Assembly: GCF_001425745.1 (NCBI RefSeq)
Contig: NZ_LMDF01000007.1
Coordinates: forward strand, 534,973 to 598,972
Source of the DNA: Caulobacter sp. Root343
GTDB lineage: Bacteria > Pseudomonadota > Alphaproteobacteria > Caulobacterales > Caulobacteraceae
Reading direction: 5' to 3'
Length of the DNA: 64,000 nucleotides
Shown: positions 51,291 through 60,500 of the stretch, piece by piece
Layout: the number at the start of each line of letters is the position of its first letter
How positions within the stretch are numbered: the stretch's first letter is position 1
The notes under the pieces: generated by a model
The model's input: the letters and a program-made list of their open reading frames with translations, nothing else
What the model was told of the DNA's origin: nothing
Databases searched by the model: none
Program-made: the position numbers and the translations under genes

Positions 51291-52324
51291 CCCGTGACGC
51301 CCTGACCCCGGCCCAGTCCGCAGCCCGATGGCTGGCCCGCGACGACCTCGACCAGTCGCCCCAGCGCGAGCAGTTCGCGGCCTGGCTGGAGGAGAGCCAG
51401 GAGAACCGCGACGCCTGGACCCAGATCCAGCGACTGTGGGATGTCTTCGACGACGCCGACGACAGCGATCTGATCGCCGCCATGGCGCGGGCGGCCAAGA
51501 AGGCCGGGCCCGGCCCGGGGGCCGGGCCCCTTCGGCCCTGGCTGATCGCGGCCTCGGTCGCCGTCGCGGTGGTTTCGGCGTCGCTAGTCGCGGGCGCTTG
51601 GCAGGGCTGGTTTGACCGTTCGGCCAAGTCGGTCCAGGTCGCGGCCGGCGCGACGTCGTCGCTCGCCGCCGTCGGACGGGCGGACTACCTCACGGGCGAA
51701 GGCCAGAAGTCCATTGTCGACCTGCCGGACGGAACGCGCGTCACCCTGGACGCCGACAGCGCCCTCGACGTCGCCTTCGCCGGCGGTCGGCGCGACGTGC
51801 GTCTGCTGAAAGGCCACGCCTTCTTCGACGTCGCCCATGACCGCGACCGTCCGTTCGCCGTGCGGGCCGCCGGGCGCGTGGTCACCGCGCTGGGCACCCA
51901 GTTCGACGTGCAGCTGGCCTCGGGGACCTTGCGGGTCGTTCTGGCCGAAGGAAGCGTGTCGGTGAGCTCGCTTCCGGGGGAGCCGTCCGCGCCGCCGATC
52001 AAGCTTTCGCCAGGCCAGGCCTTCTCCATCCAGCGGGACGGTGTCGGCAAGGTGTCGCCAGCCGACCTGGACGAAGCCCTGGCCTGGAAACAGGGCGTGG
52101 TGGAATTTCGCGACCAGCCGCTGTCCGAGGCGGTCGGCGTGCTGAACCGCTACACCCGGGCCCAGATCGTCATCCGGGATCCCAAGGTCGCGGCCTTGCG
52201 TATCACTGGGGTCTTCAAGACCGGCGACATCAAGCGTTTCGGCCGTTCGGTCTCGCAGGCCCTGCCGGTGCGAATGATCGCCCGCGACGGCGAAACCTAC
52301 GAGCTGGTCTCGACGCGGCCCTAG
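51287..52324 (+). CDS. FecR-family anti-sigma/signal-transducing membrane protein
   Basis: A 345-residue protein with a cytoplasmic N-terminal DUF4880 domain (AARWLARDDLDQSPQREQFAAWL, then W in the DAWTQIQRLW helix), one membrane helix (LIAASVAVAVVSASLVAGAW, residues ~87-106) and a periplasmic FecR domain (VDLPDGTRVTLDADSAL, VLLKGHAFFDVAHD-type strand, GTQFDVQL) with a C-terminal STN-like stretch (VEFRDQPLSEAVGVLNRY). It holds the ECF sigma factor and passes the receptor signal inward. Coupled to the sigma gene by an ATGA. Confidence 0.94.
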   Translation: MTRDALTPAQSAARWLARDDLDQSPQREQFAAWLEESQENRDAWTQIQRLWDVFDDADDSDLIAAMARAAKKAGPGPGAGPLRPWLIAASVAVAVVSASLVAGAWQGWFDRSAKSVQVAAGATSSLAAVGRADYLTGEGQKSIVDLPDGTRVTLDADSALDVAFAGGRRDVRLLKGHAFFDVAHDRDRPFAVRAAGRVVTALGTQFDVQLASGTLRVVLAEGSVSVSSLPGEPSAPPIKLSPGQAFSIQRDGVGKVSPADLDEALAWKQGVVEFRDQPLSEAVGVLNRYTRAQIVIRDPKVAALRITGVFKTGDIKRFGRSVSQALPVRMIARDGETYELVSTRP

Positions 52325-52443
52325 GCGGTATCCGTTGAGGAATTTCGCAAAGGCCGCGTTCTCCCTAGTAGAGCGCCGCGGGCCTGGGGGTCTCCTCTCG
52401 CTGACATCCGTCGTCGCTCGAAACCCATGAGCGAGGACCCGAC

Positions 52444-53055
52444 ATGACATCGCCCCAGACCCTCCGCGATCCGCTGGCCGATCACCTGCTGACACCCCAG
52501 AACGCCGCGCTGGTGATCATCGACTTCCAGCCGGTCCAGGTGTCGTCCATCGTCACGATGGAGAAGCGCCTGCTGATCGCCAACGTCACGAACCTGGCTA
52601 GGACCGCCAAGCTCTACGACCTGCCGGTCGTGCTTACTACGGTGAACGTGGCCACTGGCCTCAACACCCCGACGATCAAGCCGATCACCGACGTCCTGCC
52701 CGACGCGCGGCCGATCGATCGCACCGCCATCAACGCCTGGGAGGACGAGGACTTCGTCGCGGCCGTGAAGGCCACGGGCCGCCGTAAGCTGATCATGGTC
52801 GCGCTGTGGACCGAGGTCTGTCTGGCGTTCCCGGCCCTGGACGCGTTGGCCGAGGGGTTCGACGTGTTCGCGGTCGTGGACGCCGTGGGCGGCACCTCGG
52901 AGCTGGCCCACCGCGCCGGCCTCGATCGGGTCACGCAGGCCGGCGGCAAGCCGGTCAGCTGGATCCAGGTGGCCTGCGAGCTGCAGCGCGACTGGAACCG
53001 CAAGGCGACCGCCGAGGGCTTCGCCGACATTGTCCTGCGCGCGGTCGGCCACTGA
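52444..53055 (+). CDS. Isochorismatase-fold cysteine hydrolase (YcaC-like)
   Basis: A 203-residue hydrolase. Catalytic Asp is in LVIIDFQPVQ and Cys in LWTEVCLAFPALDAL. The C-terminal part (VDAVGGTSELAHRAGLDRV) matches the YcaC/NADase-type group of hydrolases. It is located 119 bp after FecR on the same strand and ends at a shared hairpin with the convergent cupin gene. Substrate unknown; family members act on small amides or nicotinamide-like compounds. Confidence 0.88.
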   Translation: MTSPQTLRDPLADHLLTPQNAALVIIDFQPVQVSSIVTMEKRLLIANVTNLARTAKLYDLPVVLTTVNVATGLNTPTIKPITDVLPDARPIDRTAINAWEDEDFVAAVKATGRRKLIMVALWTEVCLAFPALDALAEGFDVFAVVDAVGGTSELAHRAGLDRVTQAGGKPVSWIQVACELQRDWNRKATAEGFADIVLRAVGH

Positions 53056-53066
53056 GGCGACGGAAC

Positions 53067-53094
53067 GGGAACAAGGCTTGGCGGCCTTGCTCCC
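53067..53094. terminator. Bidirectional hairpin between hydrolase and cupin genes
   Basis: GGGA-A-CAAGGC pairs with GCCTTG-C-TCCC (ten pairs, one mismatch) around a six-base loop, midway between the convergent stops at 53055 and 53108. Confidence 0.6.
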
Positions 53095-53107
53095 GGCATC
53101 CTCGAAG

Positions 53108-53590
53108 CTAGGGCTTGGGCGCGTCGGCCGCCTCGACATAGTCGGTGCTCGTGGGGCCCTGGCCGGAGATGTAGACCGTCGCCCCTTCCGGTCCGGTCAT
53201 GGCGAAGTGCGCGACGCCGGCCGGCTCGCTGTAGAAGCTCCCGGGCGGCAGGATCCTGACCAGGCTCTCGTCCGCCTTGCGCCCATAGCCGAACCGCCAG
53301 AGGCCCGCGACGACCACTGCGGTGCGGTCGTCGCGATGGCTGTGGGCGGCGATGCGGACATTGGGCGGCGCCCGCAGCGCGATCGTGTAGGGACCGGCCT
53401 TGGTCGGATCACCATAGAGGATCGCGGTGCGGATACCGGCCACGCCGGACGTTCCCGCCGTGGCGCCGCCCTGGACCAGGCCTTCGATGTCCGACGGGGT
53501 CAGGCGCAGCAGGCGCTCCTGGGCGGAGGCGGCGCCCGCGAAGGCCACGAGCAGGAGCGCGGCGCCGATGGATGCGAGGCGGCGGCTCAT
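53108..53590 (-). CDS. Exported cupin-domain protein
   Basis: A 160-residue secreted protein with signal peptide (cleavage near GAASAQE) and one cupin barrel: RIAAHSHRDDRTAVVVAGLW carries the first-motif His pair and PGSFYSEPAGVAHFAM the second-motif His. Possible metal ligands are His, His and His of these segments. Start overlaps the epoxide-hydrolase-like stop in ATGA. Periplasmic cupins bind or isomerise small molecules; function unknown. Confidence 0.85.
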   Translation of the reverse strand: MSRRLASIGAALLLVAFAGAASAQERLLRLTPSDIEGLVQGGATAGTSGVAGIRTAILYGDPTKAGPYTIALRAPPNVRIAAHSHRDDRTAVVVAGLWRFGYGRKADESLVRILPPGSFYSEPAGVAHFAMTGPEGATVYISGQGPTSTDYVEAADAPKP

Positions 53591-54522
53591 GGCTTGGCGT
53601 CCAGGAACGCGCGGACCATCGCCACGGTGGCCTTGGGGTTCTCTTCCATGATCCAGTGGCCGGAATCGGGAACCACGCCTTCGGTGACGTTGCTGGCGGC
53701 GAAGCGCATCACGGTCGCCATCATCGGTCCGAACGACTTCTCGCCGCCCAGGGCCAGCACCGGCATGGCCAGCTTGCCCTCGGCCACGAAGGCCTTGTTG
53801 TCGACGGCGTCCTGGTCGAAGGCGGCGAACTGCGAGAAGCCGCCATGCATGGCGCCGGGCAGGGCGTAGAGCTTGGCGTAGTGCTGGCGCGAGGCCTCGG
53901 TGAAGCGGGCCGGGGTGGCCGAGAACTCGTTCCAGAAGCGGTCGAGATAGATGCGCTCGCGGCCGGCGACCAGGCGCTCCATGTCGGGGCCGCCGAACCG
54001 GAAGTGCCACAGCAGCGGGTTCTTGAGGATCTCCTCCCACGGCCCGACGCCGGGCAGCGGCGCGTCGATCAGCACGAAGCGGTTCACCCGGTCGCGATGC
54101 TCGGCGGCGAAGGCGTAGCCCACCATGTTGCCGATGTCGTGGGTGACCAGGTCGACCTTGGTGACCTTCAGGGCGTCAAGCACGCCCGCCACGTCGCCGC
54201 CTTGGGTCTTTTTGTCGTAGCCGCCGGACACCGGCTTGGACGACAGGCCAAGGCCGCGAAGATCGGGCACGATGACGGTGTGGTCCTTGGCCAGATCGGC
54301 GGCCATCGGCTCCCACATGTCGCCCGTCTCGCCATAGCCGTGCAGCAGCACGACCGCCGGTCCCTTGCCGCCGACCCGGACGTGGATCGTCGCGCCGTTG
54401 GTGGCGATCTCCTGGGTCTTGAAGCCGGCGGGGAACGGTTTGACCTGCGCCATGGCCGGGGAGACGGGAGCCGCGGTCGAAAGGAATAGGGTCGCCAAGG
54501 CGACGGGGATGAACTTGAACAC
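53587..54522 (-). CDS. Exported alpha/beta hydrolase, epoxide-hydrolase/dehalogenase-like (Asp nucleophile)
   Basis: A 311-residue protein with signal peptide (cleavage near PAMAQV). It has oxyanion motif VLLHGYGETGDMW, LRGLGLSS, and nucleophile elbow THDIGNMVG, where Asp129 replaces the usual Ser, as in epoxide hydrolases and haloacetate dehalogenases. The base His is in DSGHWIMEENP. Starts at a GTG with a strong GGAGG seven bases upstream. It overlaps the cupin gene at its 3' end and lies just downstream of the TBDR on the same strand. Whether it acts on epoxides or halides is undecided. Confidence 0.9.
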   Translation of the reverse strand: MFKFIPVALATLFLSTAAPVSPAMAQVKPFPAGFKTQEIATNGATIHVRVGGKGPAVVLLHGYGETGDMWEPMAADLAKDHTVIVPDLRGLGLSSKPVSGGYDKKTQGGDVAGVLDALKVTKVDLVTHDIGNMVGYAFAAEHRDRVNRFVLIDAPLPGVGPWEEILKNPLLWHFRFGGPDMERLVAGRERIYLDRFWNEFSATPARFTEASRQHYAKLYALPGAMHGGFSQFAAFDQDAVDNKAFVAEGKLAMPVLALGGEKSFGPMMATVMRFAASNVTEGVVPDSGHWIMEENPKATVAMVRAFLDAKP

Positions 54523-54613
54523 CTGCTGTCCTCCGGAGGGCCGGGCGTCCGGTCGGACGCCTTCACCAGGGGGAACGCAGGCTTTCCAGGAAGCCTCACC
54601 GGGCTCGTCGCGC

Positions 54614-57600
54614 CTAGAAATGGCCGGAGAGGCTGAGCTCGAAACGCCGCCGCCGGGGATCGCCGCGATAGTCGTAGCCCATGTTGTTGGCGTCGGCGAC
54701 GATGGGCGGGGTGGTGTCCAGCAGGTTCTGGACGGCGATGCGCATGTCCAGGGACCGCAGGGCATGGCCCGCCGCGAGGTCGAACCGCCGGCGGGCCGCC
54801 AAATCCAGATAGGCCCGCGACGGGATGTAGGTCCGCGCCTGGTTGAAGGCCGCGTTCTGGACCACGACGTTGCTGAACGGCGAGTAGCGCGGGCTCGAGC
54901 GCCCCTGGTACTGCAGGTTCAGTTCCACGAGCAGCGGCCCGCGCTCCCACTGGACGCCCGCATTGCCGCGCCATCGCAGGGGGCCGTCGAGAAAGCCGAC
55001 GCGGTCCAGCCATGGCAGGCCCGGCCGGCGCCGCGTCCGCAAGGTCGGCTGCCAGGTCCCCGCGCCGTAGACCCGTGTCTCGCCGCCCATGACGGTGGGA
55101 AGCGTCCAGTCCAGTTGCGCCTCGACCGTCTCGGCGACCGTTCGCCCGAGGTTGGCCAGTCCGCTGTAGAGCACGATGATCCGGCCGGCGGTGTAGCCCA
55201 GGGCCGCGTCGGCGGCGGACAGGGGCTCGCGGACGACGCGGCCGGGATAGCTGGCTTCGGCGTCGATCACCTGCTGGGGATTGAGGCCGGACGTCCCGAT
55301 TTCGTCGCGGATCTCGACACGGGAAGCGTCGACGGACAGGCGCGGCCCGCTCCGGCCCGAAGGGTTCAGCACCAGGCCGAACGACTGGGTCAGGCCCTTC
55401 TCCTGGCCGATCTCATGCCATCCGCTCCGGCCCCATCGATAGGGGCCGTCGGCGGTGATCTTCCGCCCGCCGCGCTTGGGGTCCGTTTCGGGATTCAGCG
55501 GGCTGGTGGTCTGGATGGTGACCTCCTGGAGATGCGTCATGTCCGGCGGCGACTGGCCCGTCGCCGCGCTGGCCCGCAGCATCAGCCAGCCGGTCGGAAA
55601 GGCGCGGGCGCCGAAGGTGAACACATCGGCCTGATGGCGGACGCTGGTGCGAACATAGGTGGCGACGCCGGTCAGCAGCGTGTCCGGGAACGTCGTCTCG
55701 ACCGCGTCGCGACGCAGGGCCAGCTGCAGCTCCAGACCGCGCAGCGGCGCCAGCCGGGACTCTGGGGACAACAGCGGCGCGCGGAGCTCGACATAGCCGG
55801 AGCTGACGCGCTGCACCCGGTCGGGCGTGCGGGTCCTGGTCGCGCCGCCTTCGGCAAGGCCCAGAATGTCGGTCTCGGGCATCCGCTCCCGCCGGACCTC
55901 GGCCAACACGGTCGCCGTGAGCGGACCGCCCGGCAGGGCGATCACCGGGCCGGCCGCGCGCACGACGCCGCTGCTGAACTGCGTGGTTTGCCGGCTGTGG
56001 CTGGTGTTGGGCAGGGCATAGGCCATCATCGCCGACTGAAGGCCGGCATAGTCGCCGAGCGGTACGACCGGGGCCTGGCCGCGCGCTCCGGCCAAGCCAT
56101 CCCATAGAGGGACGCCAATGGTGGAGATCAGGATCCCTCCGTCTCGCCGGATCTCCAGCAGCGATCGCCCGACCGTATAGTCGGCGGACGCTTGCCAGCG
56201 CCCTGGCAGGGGCGCGATCAGACCGCCGGTAAGGCGTCGCACATCGACGGTGACCGCCTTCCGGTCAAAGAGGTCCGGCAACGGGAAATAGAAATAGACC
56301 GAGTTGGCGAACAGATTGCCGGTCGCGTTGGCGTGGGTCACGGCGCGGAAGCCTGGTGCGCGAGGCGTCACCGCGCGTCCTTCGTCGTGGAAATCGAAGC
56401 CGTCGATGAACGCCTCGACCCGGTCGCCGATCCGGCGCCGGGCGCTGAACAGGACGGAATAGGTTCTGGGCTGGGCAATCAGCGAGGTGTCGTCGCCCGC
56501 CAGCCCGACGGCCGGCTCGGTGGGCAGGCGCCCTGCGTTGGCGACCAGAACCGCAGCCTTCTCCTGCTCGGTCCCCCGGAAGTCGAGCGGCAGGAAACTA
56601 TAGCTGCCGCCCAGGACGGTTCCGCCGTAGGCCGCGTCCAGCCGCAGGGGCTCGCCCAGGCTGCTGCGGACGGTGATCGCGTTGACGGGTCTCTGCTGCA
56701 ACAGGAAGGCGGCCGGACTGTTCCGGGCCTGCCAGTCGAGCGACCGGCGGGCATAGTCGCGCTGGCCGACGGTCAGCTTTTGCGCGGCCGAATAGGACGC
56801 GGCCAGCATCACGTCCGTCCGTCCATCGTCGGGGGTGAAGCCCAGGCGCGCTTCAATTCGTCCGCGGCCCGCGTCGCCGCGACTGGATAGGCCCGAGACC
56901 ACGGTCAGGTCGGCGCCTCGATAATCACGCTTCAACACCACGTTGACGACCCCGCCGATGGCGGTGGGGCCATGAATGCCGCCGGCCGTGGCCGTCAGGG
57001 TCTCGATCCGCTCGATCGCGCCCAGCGGGATGGCGTTGACATCGCTCTGTTCCAACCCGGTCACGCGGGACGGCAGGCTGGGCAGGCGGCGGCCGTCGAC
57101 CAGAACGAGGGTCCGCTGCAAGCCGACGCCGCGCAGGTCGATCGCCGAATTGGGCGCGCCCGTGAAGTTCACGTTCTGGCTGGGCGAGATCACCTGGCCA
57201 TTGGCCGGCAGGCGCTCGCGCAGGTATTGGTCGACGTTGTCCTGCGCCGCCACCGCCAGGTCCCGAGGGCCCACGACCTGGTAGGGCTGGATGTCGTTCT
57301 CGGTGCGCCGGATGTCGGCGTTCTGGGTGCGCCGGCCCACGACCAGCACTTCCGAAATCGCGCCGTCACCCGGGTCGGCGATCTCGCGCCCCGGCCGTTC
57401 GAACAGCACGAAGACGCCGTCGGACGTGATCCGATAGCCGACTCCGGAGCCTTTCAGCAGCAGGGCGACCGCCTGTTCGGTGGTGAGCCGTCCCTTGACG
57501 GCTGGCGTTCGTCGACCTTTGACCAGATCCGCCGAATAGAGGATGTCCGCGCGGTTCTCACGGGCCAGTTCGGCCAGAACGTCCTGCAGAGCGCCGGCGC

Positions 57601-57709
57601 GGAGATCGACAAGGCCGGGCGAGGCGTGGGCGCTGCTAGCGGCCTGCGCCGCGACCAGTAGCGCACCGGCGCAAGCCCAGAGGCGACGTTGGCGTCGATG
57701 CGAATGCAT
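54614..57709 (-). CDS. TonB-dependent receptor with N-terminal STN signalling domain (FecA-like)
   Basis: A 1031-residue outer-membrane receptor with signal peptide, then an STN (secretin/TonB N-terminal) domain at ~35-105 (LVDLRAGALQDVLAELAREN, VKGRLTTEQAVALLLKGSGV), the TonB box region (ISEVLVVGRR), plug (NAIPLGAIERIETL, GGVVNVVLKRDYRG) and barrel ending SLSGHF. STN domains contact a FecR protein, here probably the one at 51287, to activate the ECF sigma factor. It is encoded on the opposite strand, 2.3 kb from fecR. The ATG at 57709 is preferred over a TTG four codons upstream. Confidence 0.92.
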   Translation of the reverse strand: MHSHRRQRRLWACAGALLVAAQAASSAHASPGLVDLRAGALQDVLAELARENRADILYSADLVKGRRTPAVKGRLTTEQAVALLLKGSGVGYRITSDGVFVLFERPGREIADPGDGAISEVLVVGRRTQNADIRRTENDIQPYQVVGPRDLAVAAQDNVDQYLRERLPANGQVISPSQNVNFTGAPNSAIDLRGVGLQRTLVLVDGRRLPSLPSRVTGLEQSDVNAIPLGAIERIETLTATAGGIHGPTAIGGVVNVVLKRDYRGADLTVVSGLSSRGDAGRGRIEARLGFTPDDGRTDVMLAASYSAAQKLTVGQRDYARRSLDWQARNSPAAFLLQQRPVNAITVRSSLGEPLRLDAAYGGTVLGGSYSFLPLDFRGTEQEKAAVLVANAGRLPTEPAVGLAGDDTSLIAQPRTYSVLFSARRRIGDRVEAFIDGFDFHDEGRAVTPRAPGFRAVTHANATGNLFANSVYFYFPLPDLFDRKAVTVDVRRLTGGLIAPLPGRWQASADYTVGRSLLEIRRDGGILISTIGVPLWDGLAGARGQAPVVPLGDYAGLQSAMMAYALPNTSHSRQTTQFSSGVVRAAGPVIALPGGPLTATVLAEVRRERMPETDILGLAEGGATRTRTPDRVQRVSSGYVELRAPLLSPESRLAPLRGLELQLALRRDAVETTFPDTLLTGVATYVRTSVRHQADVFTFGARAFPTGWLMLRASAATGQSPPDMTHLQEVTIQTTSPLNPETDPKRGGRKITADGPYRWGRSGWHEIGQEKGLTQSFGLVLNPSGRSGPRLSVDASRVEIRDEIGTSGLNPQQVIDAEASYPGRVVREPLSAADAALGYTAGRIIVLYSGLANLGRTVAETVEAQLDWTLPTVMGGETRVYGAGTWQPTLRTRRRPGLPWLDRVGFLDGPLRWRGNAGVQWERGPLLVELNLQYQGRSSPRYSPFSNVVVQNAAFNQARTYIPSRAYLDLAARRRFDLAAGHALRSLDMRIAVQNLLDTTPPIVADANNMGYDYRGDPRRRRFELSLSGHF

Positions 57710-57797
57710 ACCTTCCCCCAAGGCGCAGGACCAATCGCGCCCTGGTCTAAGGCGTCAAACGCACTTCAAAGAGTAGGGCGGATATTATCGTTGTACT

Positions 57798-57816
57798 GCA
57801 AGGGGCGGAGCCTTGC
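57798..57816. repeat. Short inverted repeat upstream of STN-TBDR
   Basis: GCAAGG and CCTTGC separated by seven bases. Lies between the YqeY stop and the receptor start on the minus strand; could end the YqeY transcript or be part of the receptor promoter. Confidence 0.35.
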
Positions 57817-57945
57817 CTCGTCTGACTTCGCGCATCGGCGTCGCTGGATGCGGATCATGATCGCGACGGGCCTTTCAGCAACTATCCGCGAATGAACAGA
57901 ACGTCGCTTCCACCCCCGCCGCGAGACCGCGTAGTTGCCCCCAAT

Positions 57946-58419
57946 TCAAGCCTTGGCCAACGTGCTGGCCGCCTTGCCGTCATACTGGCCGCCGAAGCTA
58001 GCCTTCAGGTGGGCCATGATCGTCCCGACGTTGGCGCCGGGGTTCTTGGCCCGGAAATCGCTGATGGCCTCGCGCAGTTCCGATTCCGTCATCTGCTTTG
58101 GGCCATACGAGGACAGGATCGCCAGTTCGGCTTCAGCCGCCTTGGTCCGCTCGTCCACCTTCGACGCATCGTCGCCGGCTTCGATCAGGCGCGCACGCTC
58201 GGTCGCGAGGTTTTCCAGCGTCAGCTTCGTGTTCTTCAAGAACTTCGCGACGGTTGCGACGACCTTTTCGTCAGTGACTTCCGTCACGCCCCGCTTGAAT
58301 TCTTCGGTCGTGATCTGCGTGGCTTCGCCGATCAATGTGGTGAGCACGTTGGCCCTCAAGCGGTCGTTCAGCTTGCGCGCCGCTAGTTGGTCAGCTTTGA
58401 GCTCGTCGAGCAAAGCCAT
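57946..58419 (-). CDS. YqeY/GatB-domain protein
   Basis: A 157-residue cytoplasmic protein with the GatB/YqeY helical domain: LLDELKADQLAARKLNDRLR at the start, then a conserved LSSYGPKQMTESELREAI and a C-terminal segment SFGGQYDGKAASTLAKA. The family resembles the tRNA-binding tail of GatB and often accompanies translation genes, but its role is unknown. A GAGGA site precedes the ATG. The first stretch (LTTLIGEATQI) replaces the usual LRML-type motif, so it is a divergent member. Confidence 0.88.
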   Translation of the reverse strand: MALLDELKADQLAARKLNDRLRANVLTTLIGEATQITTEEFKRGVTEVTDEKVVATVAKFLKNTKLTLENLATERARLIEAGDDASKVDERTKAAEAELAILSSYGPKQMTESELREAISDFRAKNPGANVGTIMAHLKASFGGQYDGKAASTLAKA

Positions 58420-58778
58420 GTCGTCGTCCTCTCGGTTCACTCTATTCGATAATGCTGTAGTGGATAGGGACCGCAGCTCTTTAAGAGCACGGGCGAGGCG
58501 TAAATCACGAGGTGTTATCCAAGCTAAATCCCCGCCCCGCCAGCGCAACGATCCTATATATCTCGGATAACGCGGGGGGCGCATGGCTGAACGTATTTTG
58601 CCGCCAGTCCTCTGGCGTGACGGGATCGCGCCGGAAAGCGCGGGCGTAGGCATTTCCGCACATCGCCCTCTGCGGACGGCGAGCGGAAGAGCTAAGCCTC
58701 TCGGCGCCTATTGTTGACCGGTGGGTGGCGTGTGATGGCTTTTTCTGGCGCGATCGTCGCCTAGCTAGGGAGCCGGAA
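58420..58778. other. Divergent intergenic region
   Basis: About 360 bp with no gene I can support. AT-rich stretches at 58440-58460 and 58550-58570 could hold promoters. GTTATCC (58514-58520) and GGATAAC (58565-58571) form a widely spaced inverted repeat. Confidence 0.5.
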
Positions 58779-59690
58779 ATGATCATTCGTCGTCGGACCG
58801 TGCTTGCTGTGGGCGCCGCCGCCTCCCTGGCGCCGGGACTGGCTGCCGCCCAGGGCGGCGGGTCGAACGCGGCGCGCTTTTCGCTCGCCTTCGCACCGCA
58901 CGAGGGCAGCTTCGCCAGCCGGGGCGGACTGATCGAGCAGATCGCCTTTGCGGCGGATCAGGGGTTCACCGCCTGGGAGGACAACCAGGCGCGGGACCGG
59001 CCTGTGGAAGAGCAGGAGCGAATGGCGCGGGCGCTCAAGCAGCGCGGCATGACGATGGGGGTCTTCGTCGCCAGCATGCCCAAGTGGGCTCAGTTCCGGC
59101 CCGTGCTCGGCGGCCCCGATGACGCGGAGCGGGACGCGTTCCTGGCCGATATCCGTGCGTCCGTCGACGTGGCCAAGCGGCTGAACGCCAAGTGCATGAC
59201 GGTGGTCACTGGGTTCTTGGATCCGAAGACGCCGCTGGATATCCAAACGGCGCGCATCATCGACGTGATGCGCCGAGCGAACGACATCGTGGCTCCACAG
59301 GGCCTGATCATGGTGATGGAGCCGCTGAACACACGCACCGACCATCCCAACATCTACATGCAGACGATCCCGCAGGGTTTCGCGATCGCACGCGCCTTGA
59401 ACAGCCCGGCCGTGAAGGTCCTCGCCGACCTCTACCATGCGCAAATTCAGTTCGGGAATCTGATCCCGACGTTGGAGGCCTGCTGGAGCGAGGTCGCCTA
59501 TGTGCAGTTCGGCGACAATCCCGGCCGCAAGGAGCCGACCACCGGCGAAATCAACTACACCTCGATCGTCCGGTGGCTGAAGTCCCGGCGTTATGGGGGC
59601 GTGATCGGCATGGAGCATGGCAATTCCCTGGCCGGCCGCCCCGGCGAGGAGCGCCTGGTCGCCGCCTACCGCGAAATTGATCGGGGATAA
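58779..59690 (+). CDS. Tat-exported TIM-barrel sugar-phosphate isomerase/epimerase family protein
   Basis: A 303-residue protein with a Tat-type leader (IIRRRTVLAVGAAASL, cleavage near GLAAAQG) and an AP-endonuclease-2/hydroxypyruvate-isomerase-like TIM barrel: LIEQIAFAADQGFTAWED, VMEPLNTRTDH, VLADLYHAQI, AYVQFGDNPGRKEPTTGEIN and GVIGMEHG, with metal-binding Glu, Asp, His and Glu residues in these strands. The family isomerises hydroxypyruvate or epimerises sugars. Export is unusual for the cytoplasmic Hyi enzyme but occurs in this subgroup. GGGAG supports the ATG. Confidence 0.9.
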   Translation: MIIRRRTVLAVGAAASLAPGLAAAQGGGSNAARFSLAFAPHEGSFASRGGLIEQIAFAADQGFTAWEDNQARDRPVEEQERMARALKQRGMTMGVFVASMPKWAQFRPVLGGPDDAERDAFLADIRASVDVAKRLNAKCMTVVTGFLDPKTPLDIQTARIIDVMRRANDIVAPQGLIMVMEPLNTRTDHPNIYMQTIPQGFAIARALNSPAVKVLADLYHAQIQFGNLIPTLEACWSEVAYVQFGDNPGRKEPTTGEINYTSIVRWLKSRRYGGVIGMEHGNSLAGRPGEERLVAAYREIDRG

Positions 59691-59847
59691 GGACCCTCCG
59701 CTGACGCGGTGGCTTGCTTCGGACGGATGGCGCTCGGCAACGGCGCGGATGGCCGCCCCGTTGGCAAAGGGCGCCGCCCAGCTACAGACCAAGAGGTGGG
59801 GGCGGGAAGGGCGCTGAGACACCCCTCCCTCAATTGCTGCAAGTCCG

Positions 59848-60447
59848 CTACTGCTCCTTCTTGAACATGTTCTGGAAGATGAGCGGACCCCAGACGGACC
59901 CGCGGGCGTGAACCAGCGCGCCGCCCTCGTCGAACCGCCCCAAATTGACGGGAGCGAAGCCGAGCTGTCTGGCCAGGGCCGCCACGGGCGCGACCGCATC
60001 TTCGTCGTCGCTTGCGAGGAAGACGACGCGATAGCCGCCCGCGACGACTGGATCCGCCGCCAGGGCGGTGGCGCCCAAGTGGTTGAAGCCCTTCACGACC
60101 TTGGCGCCGGTGTAGAGTTTGGCGACGAACGCGGAGGACAGCAGGCCGTCCATCTCTTCTAGCGGAGCCTGCGAGTTCGTCGCGTCGACGAGGGTCTTAC
60201 CTTCCCAGCTCGGCAGAGCTCTGGCGACATCCCGATGAGACTCGGAACGAACAGCCAGAAATATCGTGTCGGCCTCGAGGGCGTCCTGCAAGGACTTGGC
60301 GATGACCGTCGGGCCGATAGCCCTTGCCTGTGGCGCCAAGACCTCGGGCGCGTGGCGGCTAGCCACGGCCACCTCGATATTCCTGCGGGCGAAGGCGTGG
60401 GCTAGGGCCTGGCCGATCTTGCCGAAGCCTATGATCGCATAGCTCAT
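59848..60447 (-). CDS. NADPH-dependent F420 reductase-like oxidoreductase
   Basis: A 199-residue Rossmann-fold protein. The cofactor motif is AIIGFGKIGQALA, and it has a following basic residue pair (ASRH) favouring NADP(H), AVRSESHRDV, DATNSQ, and GAKVVKGFNHLGA, a hallmark of the family. Alphaproteobacteria of this type lack F420, so it likely uses another small substrate. Second gene of a minus-strand pair after the SDR (53-bp gap, GGAGA site) and so probably under the divergent LysR regulator. Confidence 0.9.
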   Translation of the reverse strand: MSYAIIGFGKIGQALAHAFARRNIEVAVASRHAPEVLAPQARAIGPTVIAKSLQDALEADTIFLAVRSESHRDVARALPSWEGKTLVDATNSQAPLEEMDGLLSSAFVAKLYTGAKVVKGFNHLGATALAADPVVAGGYRVVFLASDDEDAVAPVAALARQLGFAPVNLGRFDEGGALVHARGSVWGPLIFQNMFKKEQ

Positions 60448-60500
60448 GATGGTTCTCCTGTGGTGTTGGGATCAGCCGCTCGGGGCGATCCGACGCGAAT

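Noticed and set aside
59691..59847. Small gene between the TIM-barrel and F420-reductase-like genes
   Set aside because: Open frames there are short, lack ribosome sites and have no family signature.
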